From assembly GCF_030929555.1 (NCBI RefSeq), contig NZ_JAVFVT010000008.1:1-64000 (forward strand): DNA of 64,000 nt, read 5' to 3'. A model generated the notes under the pieces. That model had not been told where the DNA came from. It did no database searches and saw only the letters and a list, made by a program, of their open reading frames with translations. Position 1 is the first letter of the stretch. The number at the start of each line of letters is the position of its first letter. Shown one piece after another: positions 25,791 through 35,438 of this stretch. The translations under genes and the position numbers were made by a program. The stretch comes from Paenibacillus sp. LHD-117. Lineage in GTDB: Bacteria > Bacillota > Bacilli > Paenibacillales > Paenibacillaceae.

Positions 25791-26237
25791 TTATACTCCC
25801 TTGCGATAGTAATAGAGCTGCGACAAATATCCGGCGACCTCCGAGCAGAAGCCCGCGCCGACGAAGATCATGAACATCGCACTGGGCGACGCGTCAGCGG
25901 CGAGCGAACCGATGCCCAGAACGAAACCGATTACGAAGACGTAATGGGAATTTCGCGTGGACTTCAGGTCGATCAGCTTGTCGAGCTCGTCGGCGAAAGA
26001 AGGTTCGTCCTCGTTCGTCGTGATTTTGTTCAGAATTGAGAATAGAATATGCAGCACGATCTTGGTCGCGATGGTCACCGGAATCAAGACGAGAACGAAC
26101 ATCCCCCAGAAGCGGAAGGGCTCCTCTTGATCCAGAACGCCGAAAGGGGCGTTCTTGTACACGTACAGGCAGTATAAGCCAAAAATAAGAAAAGTGCCTA
26201 TCAAAGCCATAATCGTTTTTTTCTCTTGAAATGACAT
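25791..26237 (-). CDS. Membrane protein paired with the XRE regulator
   Basis: This 148-aa protein has four hydrophobic segments: about residues 9-27, 43-65 and a C-terminal pair of hairpin helices. The motif TRNSHYVFVIGFVLGIG begins the third segment. It resembles the small multi-pass proteins encoded next to short XRE regulators in Firmicutes, whose function is unknown. GAGGAGG 8 nt upstream fixes ATG 26237; the longer frame to 26303 overlaps the promoter. It may sense a membrane-active compound and modulate the regulator, but this is only from context. Confidence 0.75.
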   Translation of the reverse strand: MSFQEKKTIMALIGTFLIFGLYCLYVYKNAPFGVLDQEEPFRFWGMFVLVLIPVTIATKIVLHILFSILNKITTNEDEPSFADELDKLIDLKSTRNSHYVFVIGFVLGIGSLAADASPSAMFMIFVGAGFCSEVAGYLSQLYYYRKGV

Positions 26238-26291
26238 GCCGTGCGCCTCCTCAAGGATAACCAAGTAAAATGGGTATAGTTGGATATACAT

Positions 26292-26320
26292 AATGTAAAA
26301 CATACAATACTATGTGTCAA
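26292..26320 (-). promoter_or_regulatory. Promoter of the membrane protein-XRE operon
   Basis: On the minus strand TTGACA (26320-26315) and TACATT (26297-26292) are separated by exactly 17 bp. The spacer and downstream DNA hold alternating TGTATG/ATGTATA sequence, likely the binding site of the XRE protein. Confidence 0.65.
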
Positions 26321-26489
26321 GTTAACTTTACATAAATGGGCTAACATAAACGATCTCCGAAAAGCAAGAAGCAGGCTGGCCTCTTACATTTCTGGATAAT
26401 CGCTCTAGCTCATCCGCTTCCCCGTGTGATACCCTTATGGGAGTATTTCGAACAGCCAGACTGAAAGACTGAAATCGCTTACCGGGGGG

Positions 26490-28841
26490 ATGGAAGTGAA
26501 GACATGGAGAACGACCCTGCAGTCCCGCAAATACTTGATCCGGATTTATCTCGTGATCCTCTTCATGATATTTTTGATGACTGCCATATTGTCGACGACG
26601 GTCTATTACAACGTTCAGAAACGCATGTACGACAGCGTGTCGGCCAACAGCAGCAAGATCGTCAACCAGATGAAATACAATTTGGAGTATCTGGACGAAA
26701 TGATGCGCAACTTGACCATATCCACGTACAACAATTACGATGTTCGTTCGCTGATGTACCTGAACGACAACGAGTCGTTCGACGATATGAACGTGATCAA
26801 CAAGCTGAACGCGTCCGTCATTCCGAGCAACGCGTTTCTGCACTCCATCTATATCTATAACAACAACAATAACAAATATTATTCGACCTTCGGCAAATTC
26901 GATCATTCCGACACCGGGCTGGACAAGCTGCTGGAAGAGCGAAAGACGCTCCCGATTCTAAAGCCGATTCTTCGGGAGCTGGAGATTAGGGAAGGGGACG
27001 AGCCATCTTCGTTCATTCCCGTCATTAGTTACGTCATGTACGAATTGACGGACGAAGAGATGAAGATGGACGGCGCCGTCATCCTCAATTTCAAGCTCGA
27101 CTGGCTGCTTCGCAACATCCAGACGCTGAACGGGGGAGACGATTCGTCGAACGACAAGCTGTGGATCATGGACGACCGCAAGCAATTCGTGAAGGTCGGC
27201 TCGCCGATCGGCGAGGAAGGGCTGCGGCTGCAGGACAAGCTGAAGGAAACCTATGCCGAGTCCGTCGAGGACGGGGCATCCGCAAGGACGGACATCGAAA
27301 CCCAGACATTGACGATCGACGGCCAAAAAACGCTGGTATCCTACATCCCGATCCAGAATACGGGATGGGTGTTGTTTAAGACGGTGCCTTACCAAACCGC
27401 CTACGACGTCATCCATTCCTTGAGAGCCAGCATCCTCGTCATCGCGGTCATCATCCTTGCGTTTTCGCTTCTGTTGTCTGCGCAAATCTCGAGAGGATTG
27501 TACCGTCCGGTCCGCAATTTGCTGCATCAGGTTCAATCGAGAAACGGGCAATCGACAGGCAGGGCCGGGGATGAATTTTCGTTCCTACAGGCGGCGTACG
27601 CGGAGTCGGACGAGCAGCTCGTCAAGTACAGGCAGGAGCAGAATTCGAACAGCCAGATCATGAAGCATTATGCTCTGCGCAAGTGGCTCATGAACAGCGA
27701 TCTGACGACGGAGGACGAATTGGCGCTCGTTGAAGGCTTCGATGCAAACGAACCGTTCGCGGTATGCGTGCTAAAGATCGACAATCAAAAATCGTTCGTA
27801 GAAGCGCATACGCCGAAGGAGCGGGATACGCTTCACTTCGCCGTAACCAATACGACGCTGGAGTGGATCGGGGAGTTGTTCAAGGCCGAGGCCGTCGAGA
27901 TGAAGAGCGATCATCTCGTGATCATCGTCAACTTGACGCCGGGTCCCGTCCAAGAGAATATGGAGCGTCTGGCGGAACAGATCGGCAAGTCCCAACACTA
28001 CCTGCGGAGCACCTACAAGCTGTCGTTATCGGCTTCCATCGGCAAGGCCGCGCCGGATTGGCGCGGATTGACGGGGGCATACGAGCAGGCGCTCGATCAG
28101 ATGGCGTATCGGTTCGTGCACGGCAAGCAAGCGCTCATCACGCCGCTCATCGCTTACCGCAAGCAAGGAGGCGTCGAGCTGGACGAGGTGCTGGACTTGG
28201 CGAATCCGTTCGTCGAACGGTTGAAGCGCGGAGATGCTGCCGGCGCGGAAGCGAAGCTCGGTGAGCTTCTCAAGCAAGTACGCAAGCTGGAATACAGCGA
28301 GATGATGCTTGCTTTGATGCATCTCGTGAACCGCCTCAAGGACGCCATGTACGAAATTAATCAGAAACGAAGCAGGCCGGTCAACTTCAACGCCGCGCTG
28401 ACGAGCGGGGAATGGTTCGAGCTCGAGACGCTGGAGGAATTCCAGGAACGGATCGTCAAGTTCCTGCGGGATATTCCCGAGGACGAGACGAACGCGGGCA
28501 ATCCGCAGAACGCGATGACAACGGAGACCATCAAGCGGATTATCGAAACGAACTATATGGATTCGGAGCTCGGTGTCCCCATGATCGCCGAAATGTTGAA
28601 ATTATCGTCGTACAAGGTCGGCAAGGTGTTCAAGGAAAACGCGCAGATGACGATTCCCGAGTACATCAACCATACGCGCATGGTCAAGGCGGTGGAGTGG
28701 ATGGGCAATTCGAAGCTAAGCATCGGCGAGATCATGCTGAAGGTCGGCATCGAGAACGAGAGCCACTTCTACAAGGTGTTCAAGGCGAAATACGGAACGA
28801 CGCCGCGCGACTACATGGCGAAGCGGATGCTGGAAGAATAG
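26490..28841 (+). CDS. Membrane-bound AraC-family transcriptional regulator
   Basis: This 783-aa protein has a transmembrane segment at about 18-38, an extracellular Cache-like sensor region (about 40-300), a second transmembrane segment (about 308-328), a cytoplasmic linker and a C-terminal AraC-type double helix-turn-helix (about 680-775, ending with HFYKVFKAKYGTTPRDYM). This is the one-component design common in Paenibacillaceae next to lpl/ytc-type ABC genes. It likely senses a sugar outside the cell and activates the two permease genes and the binding-protein gene that follow. The start is followed closely by alternative GTG 26496; a G-rich run precedes both. Confidence 0.88.
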   Translation: MEVKTWRTTLQSRKYLIRIYLVILFMIFLMTAILSTTVYYNVQKRMYDSVSANSSKIVNQMKYNLEYLDEMMRNLTISTYNNYDVRSLMYLNDNESFDDMNVINKLNASVIPSNAFLHSIYIYNNNNNKYYSTFGKFDHSDTGLDKLLEERKTLPILKPILRELEIREGDEPSSFIPVISYVMYELTDEEMKMDGAVILNFKLDWLLRNIQTLNGGDDSSNDKLWIMDDRKQFVKVGSPIGEEGLRLQDKLKETYAESVEDGASARTDIETQTLTIDGQKTLVSYIPIQNTGWVLFKTVPYQTAYDVIHSLRASILVIAVIILAFSLLLSAQISRGLYRPVRNLLHQVQSRNGQSTGRAGDEFSFLQAAYAESDEQLVKYRQEQNSNSQIMKHYALRKWLMNSDLTTEDELALVEGFDANEPFAVCVLKIDNQKSFVEAHTPKERDTLHFAVTNTTLEWIGELFKAEAVEMKSDHLVIIVNLTPGPVQENMERLAEQIGKSQHYLRSTYKLSLSASIGKAAPDWRGLTGAYEQALDQMAYRFVHGKQALITPLIAYRKQGGVELDEVLDLANPFVERLKRGDAAGAEAKLGELLKQVRKLEYSEMMLALMHLVNRLKDAMYEINQKRSRPVNFNAALTSGEWFELETLEEFQERIVKFLRDIPEDETNAGNPQNAMTTETIKRIIETNYMDSELGVPMIAEMLKLSSYKVGKVFKENAQMTIPEYINHTRMVKAVEWMGNSKLSIGEIMLKVGIENESHFYKVFKAKYGTTPRDYMAKRMLEE

Positions 28842-28848
28842 ACGGAAA

Positions 28849-28881
28849 GGCCGTAAGGGAGAGCCCTTGCGGTCTTTTTTT
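28849..28881 (+). terminator. Terminator after the AraC-type regulator gene
   Basis: GGCCGTAAGGG pairs with CCCTTGCGGTC over a 4-nt loop and is followed by seven T. It separates the regulator gene from the transporter genes. Confidence 0.85.
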
Positions 28882-29066
28882 GCGAAAAAATACAGTCCGC
28901 GAATCGGTTCACAGCGAAAAATAACAGTGCGAAGGGGCGCGCGAATCGAAAAATCACGGTCGATCGGCAGAGTTTCGAGGCAAATGAACAGTATCGGCCG
29001 CGCGGCGATCTCCTCTATAGTCAGGGTACGGATTCGTACAGACCAGAAATACGGGAGAGTGGCATT

Positions 29067-29987
29067 ATGGGATGGCTATGGAGGGAAATGCGGCAATGGA
29101 ACCGTCATAAGGCTTTGTTTTTCATTAGTTTGCCAGCGTTGATCTTCGTATTTGTTTTTTCGTATCTACCCATGTTCGGCACCGTACTCGCATTCAAAGA
29201 TTTTAATTACGCCAAGGGGATTTGGGGAAGTGACTGGATCGGCTTCAAGAACTTCGAGTTTTTCTTCAGCTCGCAGGACGCGTTCCGGGTGACGCGCAAC
29301 ACGATTTTGCTTAACGCCGCTTTTATTGTAATCGGTCTTGCGGCTTCCATCGTCGTCGGTTTGTTGTTGGCGGAGCTGGGCAGGCGGGCGGTGAAGTTTT
29401 TTCAGACAATCTTGTTCTTTCCTTATTTCCTATCTTGGGTCGTCGTCGGATATCTCACTTATATCCTGCTCAATCCATCGCACGGTACGGTCAACAAGGT
29501 GTTGGAATGGATGAATCTCCAACCGGTCGACTGGTATGCGGACGCGAAGTATTGGCCGGCGATTCTAATCTTGACTTACCTATGGAAGAACGTTGGGTAT
29601 ACCGCGATTATCTTCTATACGGGGCTGATGTCCATCGATCAAACCTATTACGAAGCGGCTTCCATTGACGGCGCTTCTCGATTCCAACAGATGCTCCGCG
29701 TCTCGCTGCCGCTGCTTGTCCCGATGGTGCTGCTGCTGTTCATGCTGAACGTGGGCAAAATCTTCTATTCCGACTTCGGGCTGTTCTATTTCGTGCCTCG
29801 CGACGTAGGAACGCTGTACCCGGTGACGGACGTGATCGATACCTATGTGTACCGCTCCTTGCGCGTCGTCGGCGATCTGGGCATGGCTTCCGCAGCGGGC
29901 TTGTACCAATCGGTCGTCGGTCTTGCGCTGTTGCTTGTCACGAACGGCCTCGTCAAGAAATTCAACAAAGAAAGCGCGATGCTCTAG
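29067..29987 (+). CDS. Carbohydrate ABC transporter permease (LplB-like)
   Basis: This 306-aa inner-membrane protein has six transmembrane segments and the EAA loop YYEAASIDGASRFQQMLRVSLPLL, which contacts the ATPase. It is of the LplB/YtcP-partner group of the CUT1 family. Its partner permease starts 26 nt downstream and the binding lipoprotein follows. No ATPase gene is present in the cluster, as is usual in these systems, which borrow a shared MsmX-like ATPase encoded elsewhere. The substrate is an oligosaccharide of unknown type. Confidence 0.92.
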   Translation: MGWLWREMRQWNRHKALFFISLPALIFVFVFSYLPMFGTVLAFKDFNYAKGIWGSDWIGFKNFEFFFSSQDAFRVTRNTILLNAAFIVIGLAASIVVGLLLAELGRRAVKFFQTILFFPYFLSWVVVGYLTYILLNPSHGTVNKVLEWMNLQPVDWYADAKYWPAILILTYLWKNVGYTAIIFYTGLMSIDQTYYEAASIDGASRFQQMLRVSLPLLVPMVLLLFMLNVGKIFYSDFGLFYFVPRDVGTLYPVTDVIDTYVYRSLRVVGDLGMASAAGLYQSVVGLALLLVTNGLVKKFNKESAML

Positions 29988-30012
29988 CGGCATCGCGGGG
30001 GAGGCAACAAAA

Positions 30013-30900
30013 GTGTCTGTTCAAACCAAAAGCCAGCGGGCGTTTCGCTGGGTCAACGTGACATTCTTCTCCGTCATCGCATTGCTGACGCTGATTCCGC
30101 TTGTGTATCTCGTCTCGGTCTCGCTCACATCGGACTCCGATATCGCGCATTACGGCTACCAGCTCATTCCGAAGCAAGTGTCGTTCGTCGCTTACGATTA
30201 TTTATTGCAGGCGCCGAAGCAGCTCATCAACGCTTATCTGGTCACGATCGTCGTGACCGTCGCCGGAACGGCGCTCAGCTTGCTGCTGACCGCTTCCGTC
30301 GCTTACGTGATGACCCGAAGGGACTACCGCTACTATCGCATGACAACGTTTATCGTTTTCTTCACGCTGCTGTTCAACGGAGGATTGGTGCCGACCTATA
30401 TGGTCATGACGAATGTGCTGCACCTTCAGGATACGCTCTTTGCTTTATTCCTGCCTTACGGCGTCAGCGCATGGTTCGCCATGCTGATGAAGGGGTTCAT
30501 GCAGGACTTGCCGTTCGAGACGATCGAAGCCGGCAAGATCGACGGCGCGAGCGAGCTCGGCATCTTCCTGAAGATCGTGCTTCCGCTCTCCAAGCCGGCG
30601 CTCGCGACGATCGGGTTGTTCTACGCGCTGGCGTACTGGAACGACTGGTGGCTTGCGATGCTGTATATCAGCAAAGAAGAACTTGTCCCGCTCCAATTCA
30701 TGCTGCAGCGAATCATGGTGAACCTGCAGTTCCTGACGAGCAATATGCAGGCCGGCCTTAACATCGACATGGACAAAATTCCGTCAGAGTCCGCCCGCAT
30801 GGCCATCTCTATATTGGCCGTTGGTCCCATGATGTTCGCGTTTCCGTTCTTCCAGAAGTTTATCGTGCGCGGCTTGACGCTCGGCGCGGTAAAGGGATAA
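30013..30900 (+). CDS. Carbohydrate ABC transporter permease (LplC/YtcP-like)
   Basis: This 295-aa protein is the second permease of the CUT1-type importer, with six transmembrane segments and the EAA motif ETIEAGKIDGASELGIFLKIVLPLS. The GTG start at 30013 follows GGGGGAGG by about 9 nt; the frame extends upstream inside the previous gene without a plausible site. It is co-transcribed with the LplB-like permease. The binding-protein gene is 350 bp further on, beyond a repeat element. Confidence 0.92.
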   Translation: MSVQTKSQRAFRWVNVTFFSVIALLTLIPLVYLVSVSLTSDSDIAHYGYQLIPKQVSFVAYDYLLQAPKQLINAYLVTIVVTVAGTALSLLLTASVAYVMTRRDYRYYRMTTFIVFFTLLFNGGLVPTYMVMTNVLHLQDTLFALFLPYGVSAWFAMLMKGFMQDLPFETIEAGKIDGASELGIFLKIVLPLSKPALATIGLFYALAYWNDWWLAMLYISKEELVPLQFMLQRIMVNLQFLTSNMQAGLNIDMDKIPSESARMAISILAVGPMMFAFPFFQKFIVRGLTLGAVKG

Positions 30901-30927
30901 TTCACCCAGCATTTTCATGAAATACGT

Positions 30928-31176
30928 GTTCAAAAAGTCCGGTTTTCAGCACACGAGCTTATGCTTCCGATGCTGCGTTTTTTTCAAAAACGCTGTAGAA
31001 GGTTGAATAAAGCTAGGAAATGAGGAGCGGAGCGTAGCTGGAGGCTACGTGAGCACCTGCAATGTTTCCGAAGGAAACATACTTCGTAAGCATTCGCTTA
31101 GTTCCGGCTGAATTCAAGATTCGATGTCGAATACACTCCTTGATATGCTTCGTGATCAAAAGCGGGCTTTTTGAAC
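30928..31176. repeat. MITE-like element between permease and binding-protein genes
   Basis: A 249-bp segment has terminal inverted repeats of about 19 bp: GTTCAAAAAGTCCGGTTTT at the left and AAAAGCGGGCTTTTTGAAC at the right, two mismatches. Inside are further hairpins, CGTAGC/GCTACG near 31035 and TGTTTCC/GGAAACA near 31064. It has no open frame, and I could not see a target duplication. It resembles non-autonomous mobile elements and could form a large RNA structure in the operon. Confidence 0.7.
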
Positions 31177-31248
31177 AACCTTTTTAAGGTTGTAGCCAAT
31201 TAATTGGATTACAATAGATCAATACGAGACAAATGGGGAGGCAATGGT

Positions 31249-32817
31249 ATGAGTAAATGGAGAAAGAAAGCGTTATCAACGCCGATGATGCTAGCGCTGG
31301 CAGCATCGATGGTTCTGGGTGGCTGCAGCTCGAACGGCGGGAATAACGGAGCGGGCGAACCGTCCGCATCGCCGGGCGACAGCTCGTCTGCGGCGCCGGA
31401 ACAAACCGCGGCATCCGATCTGAAGCCGTACACGATCAAGTGGTATTTGCCGAACGGGGTGTTCCCAGACGCGGAAGCCGTCGAAGCGGAGATGAACAAA
31501 ATCACACAGGCGAAGATCAATGCCACGCTGGACATTCAATGGGTGGACTGGGGCAACTACGACCAGAAGATGAAGACCGTGCTCGCTTCCGGCGAGAAGG
31601 TGGACCTGATGTTCACGTCCAACTGGACGAACGATTATATCTCCAACGTCAATAAGGGCGCGTATCTCGACATTACCGACCTGCTGCAGGAGCATGGACA
31701 GAACATTTTGAAGCAGGTTCCTGCGAATGCATGGGACGCCGCCAAAATCGACGGCAAGCTGTACGCCATTATCAATACCCAAGTGCTGGCGAGACAACCG
31801 GGCATGATCATCAACAAAACTTACTTGGATAAATACGGCTATAAAGCAGAGGACTTCGCTAAGCTGGAGGATCTGACGCCGTTCCTGGAGAAGGTGGCCG
31901 CCAGCGAGCCGGACAAGTACGCCTTCCGCGTGAAGGGCAACGACGATCAAATGACGTTTATCGGCACGGCGCTCGGACTGGAGTACTTCTCCGATACGAA
32001 CCCCGGTGTTCTTCGCACGAACGATGATTCAACGACGATCGTGAACATGTACGAAACCGAAGAGTTCAAAGGTTTCCTGAAGCTGATGCATGAATGGTAT
32101 CAGAAGGGCATCATCCGCAAGGATGCTTCAACGCTTACCGATACGACGGCGGACGAGAACGCCGGCAAATATATATCCCGCACGGGCGTCATGAACCCGG
32201 ACAACCCGGCCGTTCAAGCGGGCGCGTTCGGCAGCGGCAAGGCGGAGAACGTGCAGCTCGTGCCGTTCGGTCCTCCTTACATGAGCACGGGCTCCATCAT
32301 CGCGACGATGACGGCCATTCCGCGCACATCCGAGGATCCGGCCAGAGCGATGATGCTGTACGACCTGATGTATTCCGATTCGGAGCTGTACAACCTAATG
32401 AACTACGGTATCGAAGGCAAGCATTATACGAAGGTGGCGGGCGAAGACGACCTGATCCAGCTGACGGCGAACAGCGGCTACCAGGTGAACTCCGGCTGGG
32501 AGTTCGGCAACCTGTTCAACGCATACCGCACCGATGCGACTCAGCCGAAATGGATTCCGGTCGGACCGGACATGAACAATAACGCGGTGACGTCGAAAAT
32601 TCTCGGCTTCAGCTTCGATCCTTCCAGCGTGAAGAGCGAGCTGGCGCAGACGGCTTCCGTCATCAGCGAATTCAAGGCCGGTCTCATAACGGGATCGCTG
32701 GATCCAGAGACGACGCTTCCGAAGCTGAACGACAAGCTGAAGAAGGCCGGACTCGACAAGCTGCTCGCGGAGATGCAGAAGCAGATCGACGAATGGAAGG
32801 CAGCAAACGGTAAGTAA
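31249..32817 (+). CDS. Sugar-binding lipoprotein with DUF3502 domain (LipO/YtcQ-like)
   Basis: This 522-aa protein is the extracellular substrate-binding lipoprotein of the importer. It has a lipoprotein signal with lipobox LGGC (Cys about residue 23), a Ser/Gly/Ala-rich tether and a type 1 solute-binding fold. The DUF3502-type C-terminus starts with ILGFSFDPS and ends in coiled KLKKAGLDKLL. GGGGAGG 7 nt upstream sets ATG 31249; the frame is open to 31204. It follows the two permease genes after the MITE-like element, so its transcription may differ from theirs. A strong terminator follows. Confidence 0.92.
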   Translation: MSKWRKKALSTPMMLALAASMVLGGCSSNGGNNGAGEPSASPGDSSSAAPEQTAASDLKPYTIKWYLPNGVFPDAEAVEAEMNKITQAKINATLDIQWVDWGNYDQKMKTVLASGEKVDLMFTSNWTNDYISNVNKGAYLDITDLLQEHGQNILKQVPANAWDAAKIDGKLYAIINTQVLARQPGMIINKTYLDKYGYKAEDFAKLEDLTPFLEKVAASEPDKYAFRVKGNDDQMTFIGTALGLEYFSDTNPGVLRTNDDSTTIVNMYETEEFKGFLKLMHEWYQKGIIRKDASTLTDTTADENAGKYISRTGVMNPDNPAVQAGAFGSGKAENVQLVPFGPPYMSTGSIIATMTAIPRTSEDPARAMMLYDLMYSDSELYNLMNYGIEGKHYTKVAGEDDLIQLTANSGYQVNSGWEFGNLFNAYRTDATQPKWIPVGPDMNNNAVTSKILGFSFDPSSVKSELAQTASVISEFKAGLITGSLDPETTLPKLNDKLKKAGLDKLLAEMQKQIDEWKAANGK

Positions 32818-32836
32818 ACCATCGGGCTACGAGAGA

Positions 32837-32888
32837 AGGGGCTATCCCAAAAGTCAAAGATGACTTTTGAGACAGCCCCTCTTTTTTT
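32837..32888 (+). terminator. Terminator after the binding-protein gene
   Basis: AGGGGCT and AGCCCCT frame a long stem that continues through CAAAAGTC/GACTTTTG, with a CTTTTTTT tail. Confidence 0.92.
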
Positions 32889-33009
32889 CGCGTGCAGGGC
32901 CTCCGCAAGAAAAATTGGAGATGGAAAAGCTATATGGCCCCCCGGCTCGGCATACTCCCATCGAATGTCCGAATAAGTTATTTAATAGCGGAGGAGGTGC
33001 GGTGCCCTG

Positions 33010-33681
33010 ATGATGTCCAGAGTCGTCAAATTGTTAGCTCTCATCGCGTTGATCGCGTTCCTGAATATCATCGTTTTGTCGCCGGGGCTGATCGGAGCCG
33101 AATTAAGCGGCGGCAGTGCTTTCGCGTCCGCTTCGGTCGTCACCTTCGTCGTCATGAGCTTGGTTACGCTGCTGTACGGCAGCCATGCGCTGATCTTCCG
33201 GCCCGGCCCCCCGAGACGACTGCCGGAGCCGCGAACGTACGAGTCGTACTGGCTCGCGCTTCTCCGGTACCGCGATTTGAAAATCTTTCCGTCAGAAGCC
33301 GCGGGAGCGCTCGATCAGCTGGAAAGGATGGAGAACAAAAAAAAGGCATTACACGGCTTATTGGCGCAACGTTTCGACAGGGCGGAGCTCACCTTCAAAA
33401 AATTCGTATCGGTCATCGCGGCCGTCGAAGAGCTGTTTTATCAGCATATCCGAGGGATTCTGGATCAGCTCGACGTTCAGCGGTCGGCGGGGATGAAGGC
33501 GGGAGTGATCGCACAAGCGGCGGGTTATCTGGGCGCGAACGAACAAATTTTGCTCAAGCTGGACCAACTGTTGTCGGAACTATCGCGCCTCGGTAGCGCG
33601 GAGTACCGCGATGCCATGAATATGCCGTGCATGAAGGACATCGACGCCTTAATCAGCCAGACCAAATACTACAAACCGTAA
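33010..33681 (+). CDS. Membrane protein, possibly XpaC-like, upstream of vWA/TelA genes
   Basis: This 223-aa protein has two transmembrane segments (about residues 7-28 and 40-58) and a helical cytoplasmic domain rich in Leu, Lys and Glu (about 75-215). The last part resembles XpaC-type proteins, which in Bacillus subtilis are encoded next to the TelA homologue YaaN; I am not certain of the family. It starts ATG ATG, with GGAGGAGG 12 nt upstream, slightly far. It is 12 nt from the vWA gene and probably forms a membrane complex with its neighbours. Confidence 0.7.
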   Translation: MMSRVVKLLALIALIAFLNIIVLSPGLIGAELSGGSAFASASVVTFVVMSLVTLLYGSHALIFRPGPPRRLPEPRTYESYWLALLRYRDLKIFPSEAAGALDQLERMENKKKALHGLLAQRFDRAELTFKKFVSVIAAVEELFYQHIRGILDQLDVQRSAGMKAGVIAQAAGYLGANEQILLKLDQLLSELSRLGSAEYRDAMNMPCMKDIDALISQTKYYKP

Positions 33682-33693
33682 GGGGGGATGCGG

Positions 33694-35388
33694 ATGGCCG
33701 GCAGGAGCGGGGGGAAAGCGGTTGTCGTGCTGGGAACGATTACGGTGTTCGTGTTCGCCGCCGTCTATTATGGCATTACGTTTACGTCGGACTGGGGGAA
33801 GCCGAACATTCAGGCATCCGCCGATAACGCGGACGAGAGATTGGATAAGCTCGTTCGGCGCATCGGCGCGTCCGTGGCGGATCCGATTAAGGGACAGATC
33901 GATCTCGATCCCGTCCAAGTGGGAGACGCCTTGCCGGACATATCGAAGATTCCGGTTACGGTCGAGCCGAACACGGATAACTACGTGGAAATATTCTCGT
34001 CGACGGAGAAAGGGGGGACGGGGGTCGACGGCTGGCTAAGCGAGGCTGCGGCAGAGTTCAACGGGGCGGGAATCGTTCTGGACGGTGAGCCGGTATCCGT
34101 CAAGCTCCGCAACATCGCCTCGGGAACGGCCGCCGATTACATAAGATCCGGCAAATACGTGCCGGACGCGTATACGCCTTCGAACGAACTGTGGGGGGAG
34201 ATGGTTCGGGCGGACGGCATCCCGATCGAACTCGTCGAACGCCGGCTGGTCGGCAACGTGGCGGGCATCGTCACGGCGAGGGCCAAATATGATGAGCTCG
34301 TGCGGAAGTACGGTTCGGTGAACGCAAAGACGATTACGGACGCGATCGCGGAGAACGAGCTGACAATGGGTTATACCGATCCTTTCGCCAGCTCGACGGG
34401 ACTTAATTTTCTGGTGACGGCGCTGGGGACTTACGGCGGTGATAACCCGCTCGGCGAGACGGCCGTTCAAGGGTTCGAACGTTTCCAAGCGAACGTCCCC
34501 TTCATCGCGTCGACCACGCTGCAAATGCGCGAGGCGGCGAAGACGGGCATGTTGGACGCCTTCGTCCTGGAATACCAAACGTACATGAACGCTCCCGATC
34601 TGAGAAGCGGCTACATGTTCACGCCGTTCGGCGTCCGGCATGACAGCCCGCTCTACGCCTTAGGCGACCTCCCGCAAGAGAAGCTGGATATACTTGCGGC
34701 GTTTGCCCAGTTCGTCACTCAGGATCATTATCAGCAAGCCGCGCTTGAGAAGGGATTCAACGGACTCGAAGACTATCGGCCGGAGCTGTCGTCCATCGAG
34801 GGCAGCCTTTTGTCGCCCGCGCAGAAGTTATGGAAGGAGAAAAAAAACGGGAGCAAGCCGATAGCGGCGGTATTCGTGGCCGACGTCTCGGGCAGCATGG
34901 ACGGCGAGCCGCTGAACCGGCTGAAGGAATCGTTGTTGTCCGGCCAGAAGGTGCTCGGCAGGGAGAACAGCATCGGGCTCGTATCCTATTCCAGCGAAGT
35001 GACCGTAGAGCTCCCGATCGCCCAATACGACGCGAATCAGCAATCGTTGTTCGTCGGCGCGGTAAACGGTTTGCAGGCTGGAGGGGAGACCGCCACGTTC
35101 GACGGGATCGCGGTGGCGATGAAGCTGCTGCGCGAAGAGCTCGCCGCACATCCCGATGTGAAGCCGGTCATCTTCGTCCTTAGCGACGGGGAGACGAATG
35201 CAGGCCATTCGCTGAACGACATCCGCGACATGATCGAGACGTTCCGGATACCGATCTACACGATCGGCTATAACGCCAATATCGAAGCGTTGAAGAGCAT
35301 CTCAAGTATTAACGAGGCGGCGAGCATTAACGCGGACACGGACGACGTCGTGTATAAGATCAGCAATCTGCTGAATGCCCAAATGTAA
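33694..35388 (+). CDS. Membrane-anchored von Willebrand A domain protein
   Basis: This 564-aa protein has an N-terminal transmembrane anchor (about 8-28), a middle region resembling a solute-binding fold (about 70-370) and a C-terminal vWA domain (about 390-560). The metal site is complete: Asp397-x-Ser-x-Ser in ADVSGSMDGE, a Thr in GGETATFDG and an Asp in VLSDGETNAG. It should bind a protein partner through Mg. AGGGGGG lies 6 nt from ATG 33694 and abuts ATG 33688, so the former is preferred. It sits between the XpaC-like and TelA genes. Confidence 0.85.
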   Translation: MAGRSGGKAVVVLGTITVFVFAAVYYGITFTSDWGKPNIQASADNADERLDKLVRRIGASVADPIKGQIDLDPVQVGDALPDISKIPVTVEPNTDNYVEIFSSTEKGGTGVDGWLSEAAAEFNGAGIVLDGEPVSVKLRNIASGTAADYIRSGKYVPDAYTPSNELWGEMVRADGIPIELVERRLVGNVAGIVTARAKYDELVRKYGSVNAKTITDAIAENELTMGYTDPFASSTGLNFLVTALGTYGGDNPLGETAVQGFERFQANVPFIASTTLQMREAAKTGMLDAFVLEYQTYMNAPDLRSGYMFTPFGVRHDSPLYALGDLPQEKLDILAAFAQFVTQDHYQQAALEKGFNGLEDYRPELSSIEGSLLSPAQKLWKEKKNGSKPIAAVFVADVSGSMDGEPLNRLKESLLSGQKVLGRENSIGLVSYSSEVTVELPIAQYDANQQSLFVGAVNGLQAGGETATFDGIAVAMKLLREELAAHPDVKPVIFVLSDGETNAGHSLNDIRDMIETFRIPIYTIGYNANIEALKSISSINEAASINADTDDVVYKISNLLNAQM

Positions 35389-35438
35389 AAATGTAAAAAC
35401 GGAATACCAGGCTCACACGCGCAAAGGAGGAGAAACGT

